A DNA stretch of 64,000 bases, from NCBI GenBank assembly GCA_003313425.1, contig NHZP01000045.1:124001-188000 (forward strand), written 5' to 3'. The notes under the pieces are model-generated. The model saw only the letters and a program-made list of their open reading frames with translations, was not told the origin of the DNA and made no database searches. Source of the stretch: Pseudopyrenochaeta lycopersici (taxonomy: Eukaryota; Ascomycota; Dothideomycetes; Pleosporales; Pseudopyrenochaetaceae). This document shows, one piece after another, positions 1 to 13,208 of this stretch (the first letter of the stretch is position 1; every line of letters starts with the position of its first letter). The position numbers and the translations under genes were made by a program.

Positions 1-3000
1 TCTTAGCTAGGTAAATAAGTAGTTTAGCTCTAATATAGTATATGTCTAGGTTAGGTTAAGATAAGAGGTCGGGTTCTTCTTCTCTATCAAGTCTTAAAGC
101 AGGAGTCTCTAAGGACTCTTCTACAAGTTCTTTTAGTTAGCGATTTATCTTAAGTAACTAGTAGTTATATTAGTGTTAGATAGTTAGGTTTAGGCAAGTA
201 GGCCTAGAGTAACTAGTATAGACTAGTATACTAGCTAAGGCTTTAGTCTTTAGTGGGTTCGTGTTATAGTTCTTACGTAGGCAGCGTTCAGTGCACTGTT
301 AAGCGTTGAACTTTAGCTGTTCGTGCTTATAATCTACGCTAATCTTATACTTATATATCTAAGGTTAGCTAAGGATTATATTATAACGGCCTGTGTTTAT
401 AACGTATAGGTGTAGGTTCTCTATATAGTTTCTGTAGCAGAGGGTTAGGTTAACAGTATAAGAGACTTCTCTACTATTAAGTACAGTTCTAGTAAATCTA
501 GTTAGATATATAACGTAAGGCAGCAGTGTTTAATTTAGTTTTAGGTTACGCGCGAGATCTTTATAGATATAACTAATACTAGTTACTCTAGTATTAATAA
601 GGGCTTTCAGGTTACTCTTTATAGGGCCTTATTAGATTAAGCAGGGTATAGTTATACTATATTTCTATAAGTCTTAACAGAGCGTAGCCTAAAGTTTAGT
701 AGAGATTTAGTAAGTACGCAGTCCTAGGGAGTAACTTATCCTTAAGACAAGGCTTTTCCCTTGCGAGAGTAGGAACGAGCTGCTTTACGTCCGCGAGATC
801 GTTTTAAGCTACTAGTTAAGGTTAAGGATCCGCGACTCTAAGGGCTTTTCAGTGACTGCGGACGATAACTATTTATGCGTAGTTAGGGCAGGGGAACGGA
901 GCAGTAACGGGAGATATAATCTTTAGAGTCGCATTTAAAATAGCGTCCTTTCTTAATCTGTTTTTAACGCTCCGTAGAACTAACAGGTGCGTAGTTAGTA
1001 ACGTTAATCTCTATTTCTGTTAGATACTAGCGTTATTTAGGTTAAGACGGCAGGTAACGCAAATTATTATTATATAACGTGATTAGGTTTGTATAATTGT
1101 TTAGGGACTAAAGGATTAGTACGCTAACTATAACTCTTCTTAAATTATTAGAGAGAGAGCGGCGGAGTTAGTTAATTTAGGCTCCTTTATTTAGGTTAGT
1201 ATTAGCTACTAGCCTTCTAAAATCTGCAAAGTAGGACAGGAAGTTCTTCTTTCCCTATTTTAAGTTATCTAATTAGCTCTACGCAGTAAGTTCTTAGTTT
1301 AGATCTCTGTAGGTAGCGTTAAGGAATCTAATAAGTTAATCTATAGTTGTAATATCTTTGTCTATAAAAGGGTCTACTAGTGTAGCAAGGTTACGCTTAA
1401 GATAAGAGTGTGCGTAGATTAGGCGGGCTTCTTTATTTACGAATTAATCAGCGTTTCTTTTTAACTTATATCGCAGTTTTATTAAGAAGAGTAGGAGGTC
1501 CTTCTTCCTTCTACTAAACGCAGGTAGGTTAGGGAGTTGTTCTAATTTTAGCCTAATCGCGGGGGGTTTAGAAAGGGAGGTTTAGGTTATAGGTAGGGTA
1601 AGAGTTACAAGAGAGGATCTATTACTAGATAATGTCTCTTTATTACCTAGTTAGCTCTTAGCTTTAGTTATTATAATAGCTAGGGTAGTAGCAGACTTTG
1701 TCTTAATTACCTTAAGTTCTTAGCGTAGAGTCGCTATCTCTTTATAATAGCGGGCTTCCTGCTTAAACAGGGAGGCCTGTAAGGCTTTATTTCCAGCTTT
1801 TAACGCTTTACTACTAGCCTTTAGTTCCTGTAGCTGTCGCAGGATAAGCTAAAATAGATCTATATTTTCTTAAGAGGCTATAGTAAATAACGCAACGTAA
1901 TGTTACGAGAGGCTATAAGTAGGGATTTCAACGCTTAACTAATAGCTTAATTATTATACTATGTACTATCTTAGGTGTAATATAAGACGTTGCGTAAAGA
2001 AGAGAAGAGAACAGAAACTTAGGTGCAGAAGAATACTCAGGGGCTAGGCCTGTGCTTGAGCTCAGGCCTCGACAGGGCTAGCCAATTCAGGTGTTGCGGG
2101 AACCACGGTGGTTACCGTGACAGGTACATTGGTTACATAACTTCTGTTGTTTCGATTATAATATATCTGTTAGCGTAGTTACAATAGTACTTATTATTAT
2201 ACTATATAATTAAGGAAGTATGCGTAATTTATAGGAGACTGGAGGGCTTTCGCAATAGCTTTGTTTTAGTTTATAACCTTAGTTAACTTAGTAACGTTAA
2301 TTCTAACGTCTTTAAAGGCTTATATAAGATCTATTACTTCGTTGTTAACCTTAGGTAGTTAAGGCCCTTTCTTCTTTTTAACTACCTTTCTTACCTCTTC
2401 TAAAGCTAAGGAGGAGGTTTTACGCAGGATAGTGTTATGTTAACTAAGCAGTTATTATCCCGCAGCAGCTACCTCCTTTAATTCCTCTTTTTACTAGTAT
2501 ATCTTCCTTATAAACTTATAGATGCTTTCTATATAGTAGGTTTCTAAACGCCTTCCTTCTAGGCTGTTAGGTATCCTAATAAGTATATCTTCTCTGTCCT
2601 TAGCAGGCAGGTCTTAGTAGAATAGGTAGCCTTTTTCTTTCTTAGATATGTTTCTTAACTTAATACAGGCTTCTATATAAATAAGGAAGTTAGCGTAATA
2701 GCTAGGTAAGCTAGAGAACTGCAGCGCTAATTAAGTAATATAATTCTTAAGGTACGCACGTGTTCCTATTTTAGTACTTTTATCCTTATCTTTCTAGTAT
2801 TCCTTAATAAGCTCTTTAAAGCCTTCCTAGTCTCTCCCTTTAAACTTAAGAGATCTTTTAATAAAGTTACTATATTTATTATTGCAGAAGTTAGGAAGCA
2901 CGCGGAGTCTCTCCTCTTAATTAAGACTTCTATTTTCTGCGCGGCGATTATAGCTCTTAAGGAACTTAGTCGCGTTAGTTCTGTTAAATACTAGGCTAGT

Positions 3001-3477
3001 GCCGTGCCTTATAGGCAGCAACACGTTTCTTCTGCTTATATTTGGGGCAGTTAGCATGTCTATTGTCTATTCTTTTCTTGTTTAACTTGGGGTCTTGATG
3101 TCTTTTATCTTGTTATTGCTAGCTCGCTTAGGCGCAGGCGTAAGGGTAGCTAGCGAGTGCTCCTCCTCATCTAATGTCTTAATAGCTATTTGTAGAGTTT
3201 CTCTGTAGTAACTAAGTTTAGATAGAAATTCCTTATAGGTTAACTTGCTAGTTAACATTTAAACTTAGATTCTTAGTTTGCTAGGTGCTTTATGTTTTGT
3301 TTAATTAATTGTCTATAGGACTTGGCGTTTTTCTCCTTAATACTTAATACCTTAAACTTGAACTTTACTGCTTTAATCCTTCGTTAGTTCCTGTCTAATA
3401 ACTAATTTCTTGCTTACTTAATTACTAATAACTAGCTAATAACTAATAACTAACTATATATCCTTTTTATGCATACT
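1..3477. repeat. AT-rich, RIP-decayed retroelement remnants
   Basis: This stretch has no open frame of useful length and is dominated by TA-rich words with stop codons in every frame, the usual look of repeat-induced point mutation in ascomycetes. On the minus strand around 3010-3110 a short frame resembles the end of a gag zinc knuckle (His, Asn-Cys-Pro, then a basic Lys/Arg run), so at least part is a decayed LTR-element gag on the minus strand. A less mutated GC-richer island lies at about 2035-2150; I could not assign it. I see no host gene here. Confidence 0.6.
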
Positions 3478-3630
3478 TGTCAGATTCAAGGACTATTTGG
3501 CTTGATCTTTGATGAATTTTGATGATGAACGTAGTTGATTAATTCTGTGTTCTCTCCGTTTTCTGCTTTTATGTGCCCCTCTGCCAAGTAGTTACACCCG
3601 AGAGTTTGTGCTACTATCTAGGATCTCGCA
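3478..3630 (-). repeat. LTR (3' LTR relative to the element)
   Basis: This 153-bp terminal repeat pairs with 8303-8455. By eye the two copies differ at about 13 positions and every difference is a transition, mostly G in this copy against A in the other, which fits RIP acting after insertion. Confidence 0.85.
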
Positions 3631-6600
3631 ACTTATAGTTTCTTACTTCTACTAGTCTAAGTTATTTTAAGAAGTTATTCTATTTATTATAGGGTAATAC
3701 CTTCGTAAGCCCGTCCGCGATTATTTTAGTTAAATGTACATACTCTATTTTTATCTTTCCTAATAAAACCTCTTATCTAAGCTAATAATTATAGATATTA
3801 ACATAGCAAAGCTTAGTCTAGAGCTTTAAAACTTCCGCAGTTACTAGCTAGATTATTTAAGTATTATCGTACTAAATTATTATTGTAGGTGACAGTAGCT
3901 TAACTCCTAGTTCTTCTAGCAGTTACCTCGTAAAGATCGCTTCTTTAGCTACTTATAACAGTGCTAGTAATTTAGCTTCAGTCGTTAATATAGTTACTGT
4001 ATCTTATTTATTTGCTTTCTATGCGATCAGCCTATTAAACAACTTAATTATATATCCTTAAGAGCTTTTCCTATCTAAGGTGTTGTTAGCAAATAAGGCG
4101 TCGCTTGCGACTTATAGGTGATTGCCTCCTCTAAGTTATAGTGCTCGCGACTTTATCTTATTAAGGTACAGTAGTACTCTGTCAGCAGCATCGTAGTGCT
4201 CTTTGCTAGGGTTTAATAGGAATCGTGCTAGTCTTAATGTAGCGAAAGCAATATCAGGCCTTGTCGTGACTACTGCGTATAGTAGTAAACTAACTTTGCG
4301 TTAATACTTGTTAACTTTAGATAGTATTACTATTCCTAAGCGCGGCTTTAGTTCAACTGTGCTTATTAGTGTGTTATGTTAATAATTCTAATTGTTAACT
4401 AAATAGCTTATCTTCTCAGCGTATGTAGCTTAAGAGAGATAGATAAGTTGTTAATCTCGCTTTTAGATGACCTTAACTCCTAGAAACTACTATAGGTTGT
4501 TACTGCCTGTCGTCGTGTACTTTCTTATAAGTAGCTTAACTACTTATTCTACTTCTGTAGTCTTTAAATTATAGTATATAAGAATAATATTATCTACGTA
4601 GAAGAAGATAATAAGTCTATCTTTAATTATACAGTATAGCTTATATAGTACTTCTATAAATCCTAGAGCTTTAAGGGTTATTATAAACTCTTTTTACTAT
4701 AGTAAGGGTAATATTTAGAGCCTGTACAACGCCTTCTAAATTTAGAGGATTATGCCTTTCCTGCGATATCTGCGCAGCATCTTCATATACACTTCTTAGT
4801 CTATAGTCGCATGTACAAATACGTTTATTACGTTATATTATTTTAGTTTAAGATTATACTTAGCTGTAATTACTATTAGTATTTAAAAGGACCTGCTCGC
4901 TAATGTAGCAGTATATATGTCTTACGTTATAATATGTTGCTATTAGTCTCCTCAGACTACAAGTCGTGCTTTACACTTAAGGAATTAATTATGCTTATTT
5001 AGCTTATATGTGTACACCTACATACAGTTAAGGATTTATTATCCTGCAGCCTTAATTAGCTTAAGCAGGACCTCTGTCTACGACTTTATTTATCTATAGC
5101 TTTTAAGGTGCACTTATTCTGCCTCCTTAAATAGCTCTCCTATAGGATAGTATTTAAGGTTAGTGTACAGCGTAGGTAGTAGTAGAAGTTAGCTTTAGTA
5201 GATCTTTAAGCCTTTAGTAAGTATCCTTTTTATCTAAGCCTTATTAATAACTTTCCCTCTATAGTTCCCTACGTTGCCTACCTAAGTACTAGCTATAAAG
5301 GCGGCTGCCTAAGGAATTAGTTTTAGTAAGTATAAGTTTATGTTAGCTACTTACACACCTACTATTAGACTTATAAGGAGTGCTGCTAGTAGTAGCGTAG
5401 ATAGAGGAGTTAGGTATATATCCCTAATTCTCCTTCCGCGATAGTATCCTAGTAGATCTTCCTCTTTACAGTTATTAGTATCCTTAACTATATTATCTTT
5501 ATAAAAGGACTTAGTCTCTAGTTAATAGACTAGAGCAGGAAGCTCTATTATCCTTATATAGGTTATAATTTCTTACAGCGTACTATGTATAAGGTTGTCT
5601 ATTAGGTCTTCAGTTTTACTATTAAACACTGTTTACTTGTTGAATATAATATCTTATATACTTATTACTTTTATAAGAGATAAGATCTAAATTTAATAGA
5701 TATTTAAGGATTAATAGCTAACTAAGTAGCCGACCTAGGCTTTTAGATCTAGCTATTAAAGTCGTGATTTACCTTAGTAAGTATTATCTATTATTACGAA
5801 TACTTTGCAGCTATAGGCTTTTAAATAAGCGAGATTTAGCTTCTTAGATATTATAATAACTCTGTTATTAAGTGCAACCCTTGTAAAGAAGACCTCGTAC
5901 AGTGTCTTCTAGTTATTTACATAATTTAGTGTTTAATTATATAGGTACACGCTAGCTTAAGTAATTTCAGGCTATAGCTCCAAGGATAGGTTAGCATTAA
6001 GGCGCATAGCACGCGATTTCTCCTTATTCACACCCCCTAAGCGTTTAGTACCTCTATTCTAATCTTATGTATCTAGGGCAGAAGGCTTAACAGTTATCCC
6101 TTGCGATACTAACTAGCGTTCTACTTCTAGCTTAACTATTATAATTTTATTATCTAACTTAATAACTTTAATTATAATATTAAACTAGTTCTTTATAAAT
6201 AGAATAAAGTTTAAAAGAGTCTTAATTATTAATTTAGCGGGATAATTATCTGTAAAATAGAAGTCCTATTGCATACTAGAGAACCTATCTATAATAAGTA
6301 TTTAACTCTTCTCCTTTATTATGCTTTATATTTTATATGCATAGAAATTAATAGCTAGTCTTTTACTAGGTCTATCTTCATAGGTTCGTAGTGCTCTTCT
6401 AATTTAGCGTCAGGACTTAGATCTCCTACAGGAGTCGCACTCTACTATAGTAATGCCTTTTATCCGCACCCCCTAAGCTTACGAAACGAGGTGCTTAACA
6501 GCAACTAGCCCCTGGATAGCCTAATCGCTTATGCCAGAGCAAGGCTAATACCTTTTGTGCAGCTCTTTCTGTTCGTGACGTTATCTTATATATATAGTTA

Positions 6601-8302
6601 GAAGCCTAGTGTATTAGTTAATACTTAATCACCTATTAGCTATAAATCTTAGTAAGACTTCCTATAATTATTCTGTCTACTTTTCTAAGTGTAGTTAGTT
6701 TAATTTTAGTATCCTACTATATACCTCTCTACCTTAATAATTAGAATAATACTAGATTACAGTGTAGGTTAAGGCACAGAGCTACGTCGTGTAACGTTAG
6801 TCTGTTAATTCCTTACCGCCCTATAAGAGTTAGCTTAATTAAGCTATATCCCTTAACCTATATCTTCGTATTGCCTGCCTATATAAAGTCTCTATATATA
6901 GGTAGTCTAAAGTTATAGAGTCTATTAGGGTCGTTTGTTACATAATAGGTTAAACCTAAGTTAAGGATAAATAAATGCCTTAATAGGTAATTATTAAAGT
7001 TAGTTCTAAATAATACTAAGACAAAAGCAGTATCTATCCTTATAATACTTCGTCCTTCTAGTTAATTATCTAGCACCTCTAGAGTGAAAGTGTGTAAATT
7101 TTTTATAATTAGTATATTTAAATAGGGTTTACTTTGCCCTCGTAAGAGGCCCTAGAACTTAGGATCTTACTCTTACTTTATCTTTATATAGTTCTCTAGC
7201 ATAGGTTTTAGTTTAAACTATTCTAGCGCCTTATTAGGGTGTACATAGTAACACTCCTTAAGTAAATAGCGTATCTTACATACTAGGCACTTAGAGCTTC
7301 CAACTTTACTAGATAGCTCCTAGTCTAAGGACGATCTCTTTATCTCCTTCTAACTACGTTAATCTTAGGGTCTACCCCGCCTTTATAGATTTAAAGCACT
7401 AGGTTTATAGAGGTTTCCTTCTTATTTCCCTATATACTTTCTAAATTATCTGCGTAAAACGCTAAGTTATCTAACACTATATATGCGCTTTTATATCTAC
7501 CTGTTTTCTAAAGCTTTATTATAACTATATAGTCTCTAAACTACTTTATTATCTTACAGCGTGTAATACTAGAAGTAAATTAACTAGTATCCTAAAATAA
7601 GGTAGCCTATATAGGTGCTATATTCTATACTGTAACTATAAAGTTTTTAGTAACTAAGTTTATATCCTTTACCTTAGCAACTCCTTTTACCTCTGCTTAT
7701 ATTACAGCTTAATTATAATTAGTAAGCTACAGATCCTAGTTAGCTATATTTCTTATTAGCTTTAGTAATTCGAGGTATTAGTCTCGCGCGCGTTCGTGTT
7801 TAATTCGCTTATCTATGCTAACTGTGTCTCTAAGGTTCTTAATCTATTTACGCGGGTTTTGCCTTATCTTACAGCATATTTCTTGCAGGTAAGGTAAGAC
7901 AGTAGATTATATAAAGATTATAATCTCCCTAATAGCCTTCTACTTATCTAAGTATTTCCTTTCTTAATTCTTATAGTTTTTATTCCTTATCTTAAAGTAC
8001 TCTATATCTTATTTAAGAGCAGTTATCCTAGACTTAGTAAGGTTAGCTGTTAATTAAGGTCTAATATTAGCTCTTTAAGGCGTGTAATTAGCGACGTTTA
8101 GAGCCTCTAGAGGTTCAGGTTCTTCAAGGAATACAAGAATAGATTCTAGATTAACTTTATGCTATATTCTGTACGCGTCGCACCTTACTAATAGCTGCGC
8201 CTTCTATTTCGTAAAATTGAGTTGGCTAGTAAGGACTACAGTAGGATCGCGTTAGGTTAGGTAGGCTATTATTGTATTGATTAAGGTAGTAAGACTCTTA
8301 AT

Positions 8303-8455
8303 TATCAGATTTAAGGACTATTTAGCTTAATCTTTAATGAATTTTGATAATAAACGTGGTTAATTAATTCTGTGTTCTCTCCGTTTTCTACTTTTGTGTG
8401 CCCCTCTGCCAAGTAGTTACACCCGAGAGTTTATGCTACCATCTAGGATCTCGCA
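8303..8455 (-). repeat. LTR (5' LTR relative to the element)
   Basis: Second copy of the 153-bp LTR. The outer dinucleotide at its plus-strand left end is TA instead of TG, again a G-to-A transition. Confidence 0.85.
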
Positions 8456-9589
8456 ACTTAGAGATCGACACGTGACATCTAACACCCTATCAGGCTTTAC
8501 ATCTGATAATACTATTATGCGTATCTTAAATAAAAGGCTACTAGTAAGCCTTACTTAAAGCTTAAAAATTACCTATCTAGATTAGTCTTAGGGTTGTTTT
8601 TACCCCTTTCTGTTGTTTTCTAATAGCAGCGGCTTAGGGGATCTTAAGGTTGTACCAAGAAGTTGATAAAATTTGGCCCCTTAGGCTTCGCCAATTTGTG
8701 CAGGAATAGAGGCCTCAGCCAACTTCTCCCTTTTGATAGTAGCCTTGCGCGCAGTGGAAGTAACTGAGCATCTCGTGTTGGTTGAGATGGTGAGGTGCGG
8801 GGACGGGTAACGAGGTAGACAAGGGTGGATAGGCAACGGTGAATTGAATAATCGAGACTCTGTTGAAGCAGGACTTAACAGTACAGCGTAGGTGATACTT
8901 AGTAGATTCGATGCCTCCCAAGGAGGTCCTATCTATCTACCTTTATACCCGGATTTCCCGGCCAAGCCTACCTAATCCTAGCTGAGATGCCCTCGGTAAC
9001 TACGTCACCAAGTGCATCGGCACAGTATAATTTTACTTTACCTACGCTTATAAAATAGTCTTTCTTATAAAGTTTAATAATAATAATAATAATCTTACGC
9101 CTATTAATAGTATAATAGATCCTTTACTACCTTATTATAAGGATAACTATTAGTCTATAGAAGAAATCTTTAACGCTGTATATATAGATAGTACTATATA
9201 GATAAGTGGTCGCATTTCAGAAGGAAAGCCGCCTTCTTATTGTTACAATCATGGTAGGGCTTGCCCTTCCCCGTCTACCCGCCATTTAGGCTGCTCGAGG
9301 GTTGATCGAAGCATCGACGACAGAGTTTGCGGCCCAAGATCCCCACTGCAGCTAGCTCTCATTCTTGTCCATCGCCCAGAAGCTTGGTGTGAACCTGATC
9401 AAAGTGACACGGCAACCTGGGCTCGATCGTCTCGGAAGCGCCGCATCTTGAACCGTGCAACAGGCGCCAATAGGGAAGAGACTTCATATAGCTTTCAAAA
9501 GGTCCGTTTCATTAAGTGACGATTTCATCATGATCAAAGAGACGCAAGAGAATGAAAGGTTTGGGGCACTTATCCTCGAAATGATCGCC
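8456..9589. other. Intergenic, no gene supported
   Basis: This is a mixture of AT-rich decayed sequence (about 8456-8640 and 9020-9210) and GC-richer sequence. A 68-codon minus-strand frame at 8715-8921 has no recognisable feature and I do not call it. From about 9430 the base composition becomes gene-like, leading into the kinase remnant. Confidence 0.5.
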
Positions 9590-10020
9590 CTGGAAATTAT
9601 TGTACGAGAATCCTCATGTCATCGATCTTTTGGGCGTAACGTACGAAACCTTAGTAAACACTCATCAAGTTTTGCCAGTATTGACGATGGAGCTATCGGA
9701 AAATGGGAACAATGGCACATTTCTTTGCAGCCGACGAGGGTCAGCAGCTAAACGATATGGCAAAGCTTCGTCTATGAATACAGATCACTCATGCGTGCGA
9801 GGCAATGCACAGCCTCGGTATCCTCTACAATTCCCTCTATTTCTGGCATTGTTCATGGATTCTAGGCATCACCCATGGGAATATCAAGCTTGAAAACGTA
9901 CTCGGTTTTCCAAATAGGCAAGAGAGCCTTGCGGACAGTGGCGATCAATGTCCGGACTTCGGTCGAGACGGCGAGAGGACTGTGTATTTCTTGGCACCGA
10001 ATAGCTCTGAGGTGCCCTAA
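9590..10020 (+). pseudogene. Protein kinase-like remnant, frameshifted
   Basis: Pieces of a eukaryotic protein kinase fold appear in order but in different frames. At 9600-9720 there is a segment like the strand and hinge around subdomains IV-V (His-Val-Ile-Asp-Leu-Leu-Gly-Val-Thr-Tyr, then a Met-Glu-Leu-Ser hinge). At 9805-9900 another frame has a catalytic-loop-like stretch (ThrHisGlyAsnIleLysLeuGluAsnVal, resembling His-Gly-Asp-Leu-Lys-Pro-Glu-Asn-Val). At about 9955 there is an Asp-Phe-Gly. The frame change, an internal stop and apparent extra bases between the pieces indicate a broken gene. The N-lobe with the Lys is not recognisable. Confidence 0.55.
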
Positions 10021-11402
10021 TAGTCTGCCTTAATTTCAGAGAAGATCAGAATATTGAATGAGTTAAATGCCTTGTAGTATCACTCGCCCTTTTGGAAGTC
10101 GAACGAAGCTCGGGAGCGAGCCACTCTCTTGTTACTGCTTCAAAAGCCAATTCAAGCGACTGGATGATGATATTATCTATGATGATAAGTCGAAGAAACT
10201 CAGTCGATCTCTCTGTGCTTCCTCAGTCCAAGATACTCTACTTCTACACGTGAATTTGCAGCTTAAAGTGCTCTCAGCAGTGAGCAGAAGCATAGGAAGT
10301 ATGGAAGGGCCTTGTATCTCTTTTTCTCAGGATTATGATGATGTGGCTATGTTCTGATCATCTTCAAAAGTTGAGGCCGGGGGAGGCAAAAGTTGCCGAG
10401 GAGAATAAGGACTAACTCCAGCAAGATATGAAGATACCTTGAAAGGGCAAGAAGTATATCTTCAATCTAGGTAAAGCCAAAGAGGCCGTGGTGGTTGAGG
10501 AGGAGCCTATTGTTGTGTGCTAGCTACTTCTCGTCGAGGTCAACCAATCAAGCCACCACAAAGGCTGTTTATGTAGTCTAACACTGCGAAACTGTTCTAT
10601 ATAGCACTGTAAGCTTATTTGCCATACAATCTTGCGATAATATATTTTGTACGTGGCTGTAGAGTCTCATTAAGTTGGGTGTGTTGCATTGGCCTTCGCG
10701 GGCAAGCCCAGGGACGTGCACGTGGTGGTGGAACACATTACTGGTTAGACAGACTTGGCAGCTGACCTATGTTTATCTAGTGGGGTGACTGCGGCTGAAC
10801 CACTGGCGCGCGGATGTAAGATGTTCTCAGGTCTCTCCATGTAGCTTCAGATCATTCGTAATACGGACGACACGACCTCGGTTATTACCCTGACATTCAC
10901 AGCTGAGTCTCCCGTGTTGCGACGAGAGCGGTGGGCAAGTGCCAAGGGGTCCACCGCTTAGAAGCACATATTGTGTACACTCACACCGTCTCTTTCGAGA
11001 TATATAGCCAATGCCAGCCATCAAATGCGATTTATTTGGGAGGGCAGGTCGGGAAGAGTTGATAGCTGAGAATCTGACGATGCTCCATGCTTGCTGACAG
11101 GGACCGACTCGGATGGCAGTGCAGTCTGGGCCATGTAACACGCGCTGGTGTAATTCCCTAAAAATATTTTACACATGAGATAAGGAAGTAACTCAGACCT
11201 ATATATTCACATCTTCATTGCTTTGGTTTCACGAGTATCGAATTACATCGGCAACGCACATATAAGGAAGGCCTATCCAGAAGCTACAAAGACCAACTTT
11301 CCTACTACACTGTCAAAAATTATCCAAAACTATCATTTTTCAACTACGACCTCGGAATTTATGACCCTGACCCACCGTCCAAGCCATCCTTCTCTGACCA
11401 GG
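10021..11402. other. Intergenic, no gene supported
   Basis: Frames of about 100 codons exist on both strands (for example 10067-10357 plus and 10827-11141 minus), but none shows a recognisable domain, a convincing intron pattern or a conserved motif. The last 200 bases are the likely promoter of the NLP gene. No TCGGN3CCGA site is present. Confidence 0.5.
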
Positions 11403-12575
11403 ATGGCCACAACCTTCCTGAAGATGCTCGCGGTAGCAAGCGCCCTGGTCTCTGCCGAGACTACCTGGAGCGAAAACCTTGTCCTCGCCGACTGCGGTAT
11501 TGGTCTGGGGCCAAATGGTGGCTCTACATCACGCGAGATGATGTACTACTCTGCTGAGGCTTGGGGAGCACCAAAATACATGAAGAACGTACCGTGGGAT
11601 GGCTCCTACCCCTGGCGTAACGGCGGCGTGTCTCAGACACTTCCCAACGGCGATAAATGGACCGTGTATATCAACAACGGCGTTGGCGATCCAAAGTTGG
11701 CTGGATGGGCCACCCATACATACGACCACGTTGCTCTGACATGTTGGAGCCGGCACTTGGATGGGCTCTTCACATTGGCCGACGGCAAAAAGTGCAGCAT
11801 GGCGTATATCTGCAATCACCAGTCAGCCCCAACTCCTGCTCCGGTTCCAGGTCCAAATCCGCCCCCATCCCCGGCTCCAGGCTCACTAGACGAGAATACG
11901 ACTCCTGGTGCCCTCAAATACCAACCTGTAATAGACTTTGACAAATCAGCCTGCTACAACACCGCTGCCATCACCCGTGGCGGGCATTGCAACGATGGCC
12001 TCGAAATTGGCCTCGGTAATTGCCGCGAGTTGAATCGCCTGCACAACAGCAACACATACGTACGCGAGAAGTGCACAAACGACGGCTGGTGATTCTACTT
12101 ATACGGGTACTACTTTGAGAAGGATGAGGGAGGCGCTCTGGCCCACGGTCACAAGCACGACTGGGAACACCTCGTCGTCTGGACGCTCAACGACGAGGCG
12201 AAGTTCCTTGGCTGGTCAGCTCATGGAAACTATCAAGTCAATAAGCCCAACTCGGTCGAGTGGCAGGGGAATAATCCTAAGTTTGTGGTAGAACGCGACA
12301 TGGCAACCACTCACGCGTTCCGCAGGGCAGAAGGAAACGAGCCGCCCGAAAATGCCTCGGGAAAATGGTATCGCAGTCAGTTGGTCAGTCTAGAGAGGAT
12401 GGATGGAACACTTAAGGAGAAGATGTTGACTCACGACTGGGGCCACGCTCATCCTGATCTGACTGATGAGCGATTCGATAAGGCTTACTGGTCTACTTGG
12501 GCGGCTGCGAAGGCTCTCGACCATGTTGGACCGCCCCGGCCAGACCCACTCCCAACACCCCATCTAGAGTTATAA
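11403..12575 (+). pseudogene. Secreted NLP/NPP1-domain protein, interrupted by in-frame stop
   Basis: The start at 11403 is chosen because a typical secretion signal follows (basic start, hydrophobic core, cut near residue 18). The first part is a cysteine-containing extracellular module of about 120 residues that I do not recognise. It is joined by a Pro/Ala/Gly-rich linker (about 11826-11885) to an NPP1 (necrosis- and ethylene-inducing-like protein) domain. The NPP1 hallmark heptapeptide is present as GlyHisLysHisAspTrpGlu near 12140-12165. A TGA at 12090-12092 interrupts the NPP1 domain; the same frame then continues for 160 codons with clear family similarity to the stop at 12575. No splice-site pair sensibly removes the TGA. 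NLPs are secreted plant-active or non-toxic proteins; this copy is probably inactive unless the stop is an error or read through. It lies outside the motif-defined cluster. Confidence 0.75.
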
Positions 12576-13208
12576 GCCTAATGTACGAGATACGGGATAT
12601 AGTGTGTAGTTCAAGAACTCTAGCCCTTTTTAAGGGCTGAGCTACAGTAGTTATAGGTTAGACTAAGGTAGATTTCTGTCCTATTTCTATAGTAATTATC
12701 TCTACTTTCTAGTTCTACGGGTACCTAGCCTCCCTTTATGACATCTATTTAAATAACTTAGTTTATAGTATGTCTCTTTTAATTAAGCTAATGGATATAA
12801 GCTTGAATTTATCTATTATAGCACTCGATTTACACTATTACTACCTCTTTCGTCTCGCTGCTCCCTTCTTTCGCTAGATCGATAGGTTTAGGAACGTTAT
12901 CTTTATTAGAAAGTGTATAAAGTTATTTCTAAAGTAACTATTAAGATCTAAAGGTGCAGAAAAGTGAATTTTATCTTATAAAATTAAGTGTCCTACTCGC
13001 TTGCTATGCACGTGGTACAAGGGACTGCTAAGAATCCAGGTCCTGTAGTACCCTAGTAGTATAGAGCCCATCAAATTTGAGTGTAATAGTCAGACGCAGG
13101 TAGTTTAAAGTAACATTTAGCTTGGTTTTGTGACTCTGATATTAATACTCTAGGCCTAATACAGATGTGGGTGTTATCATAGATATCTACTGTGTGTACC
13201 TAGTATAG
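12576..13208. other. AT-rich intergenic block
   Basis: TA-rich, RIP-like sequence separates the NLP pseudogene from the first cluster gene. It marks the apparent left border of the cluster. No coding or RNA feature is seen. Confidence 0.55.

Larger units (their letters stand above)
3478..8455 (-). mobile_element. Copia-like LTR retrotransposon, RIP-inactivated
   Basis: Two direct repeats of 153 bp (3478-3630 and 8303-8455) bracket about 4.7 kb of AT-rich DNA. Read on the minus strand the LTRs start TG and end CA. At 4589-4600 the minus strand encodes the reverse-transcriptase core as Tyr-Val-Asp-Asn inside a hydrophobic context (LIIFFYVDNIILIY); the family motif is Tyr-Val-Asp-Asp, and the Asn is what a G-to-A change gives. 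The internal region is full of stops, so the element is dead. The Tyr-Val-Asp-Asp context and small LTRs suggest Ty1/Copia rather than Gypsy. I could not establish a clear target-site duplication. Confidence 0.8.

Noticed and set aside
3473..8460. Target-site duplication around the Copia element
   Set aside because: Flanks share only an ambiguous ACTT that also follows the internal LTR copy; not convincing.
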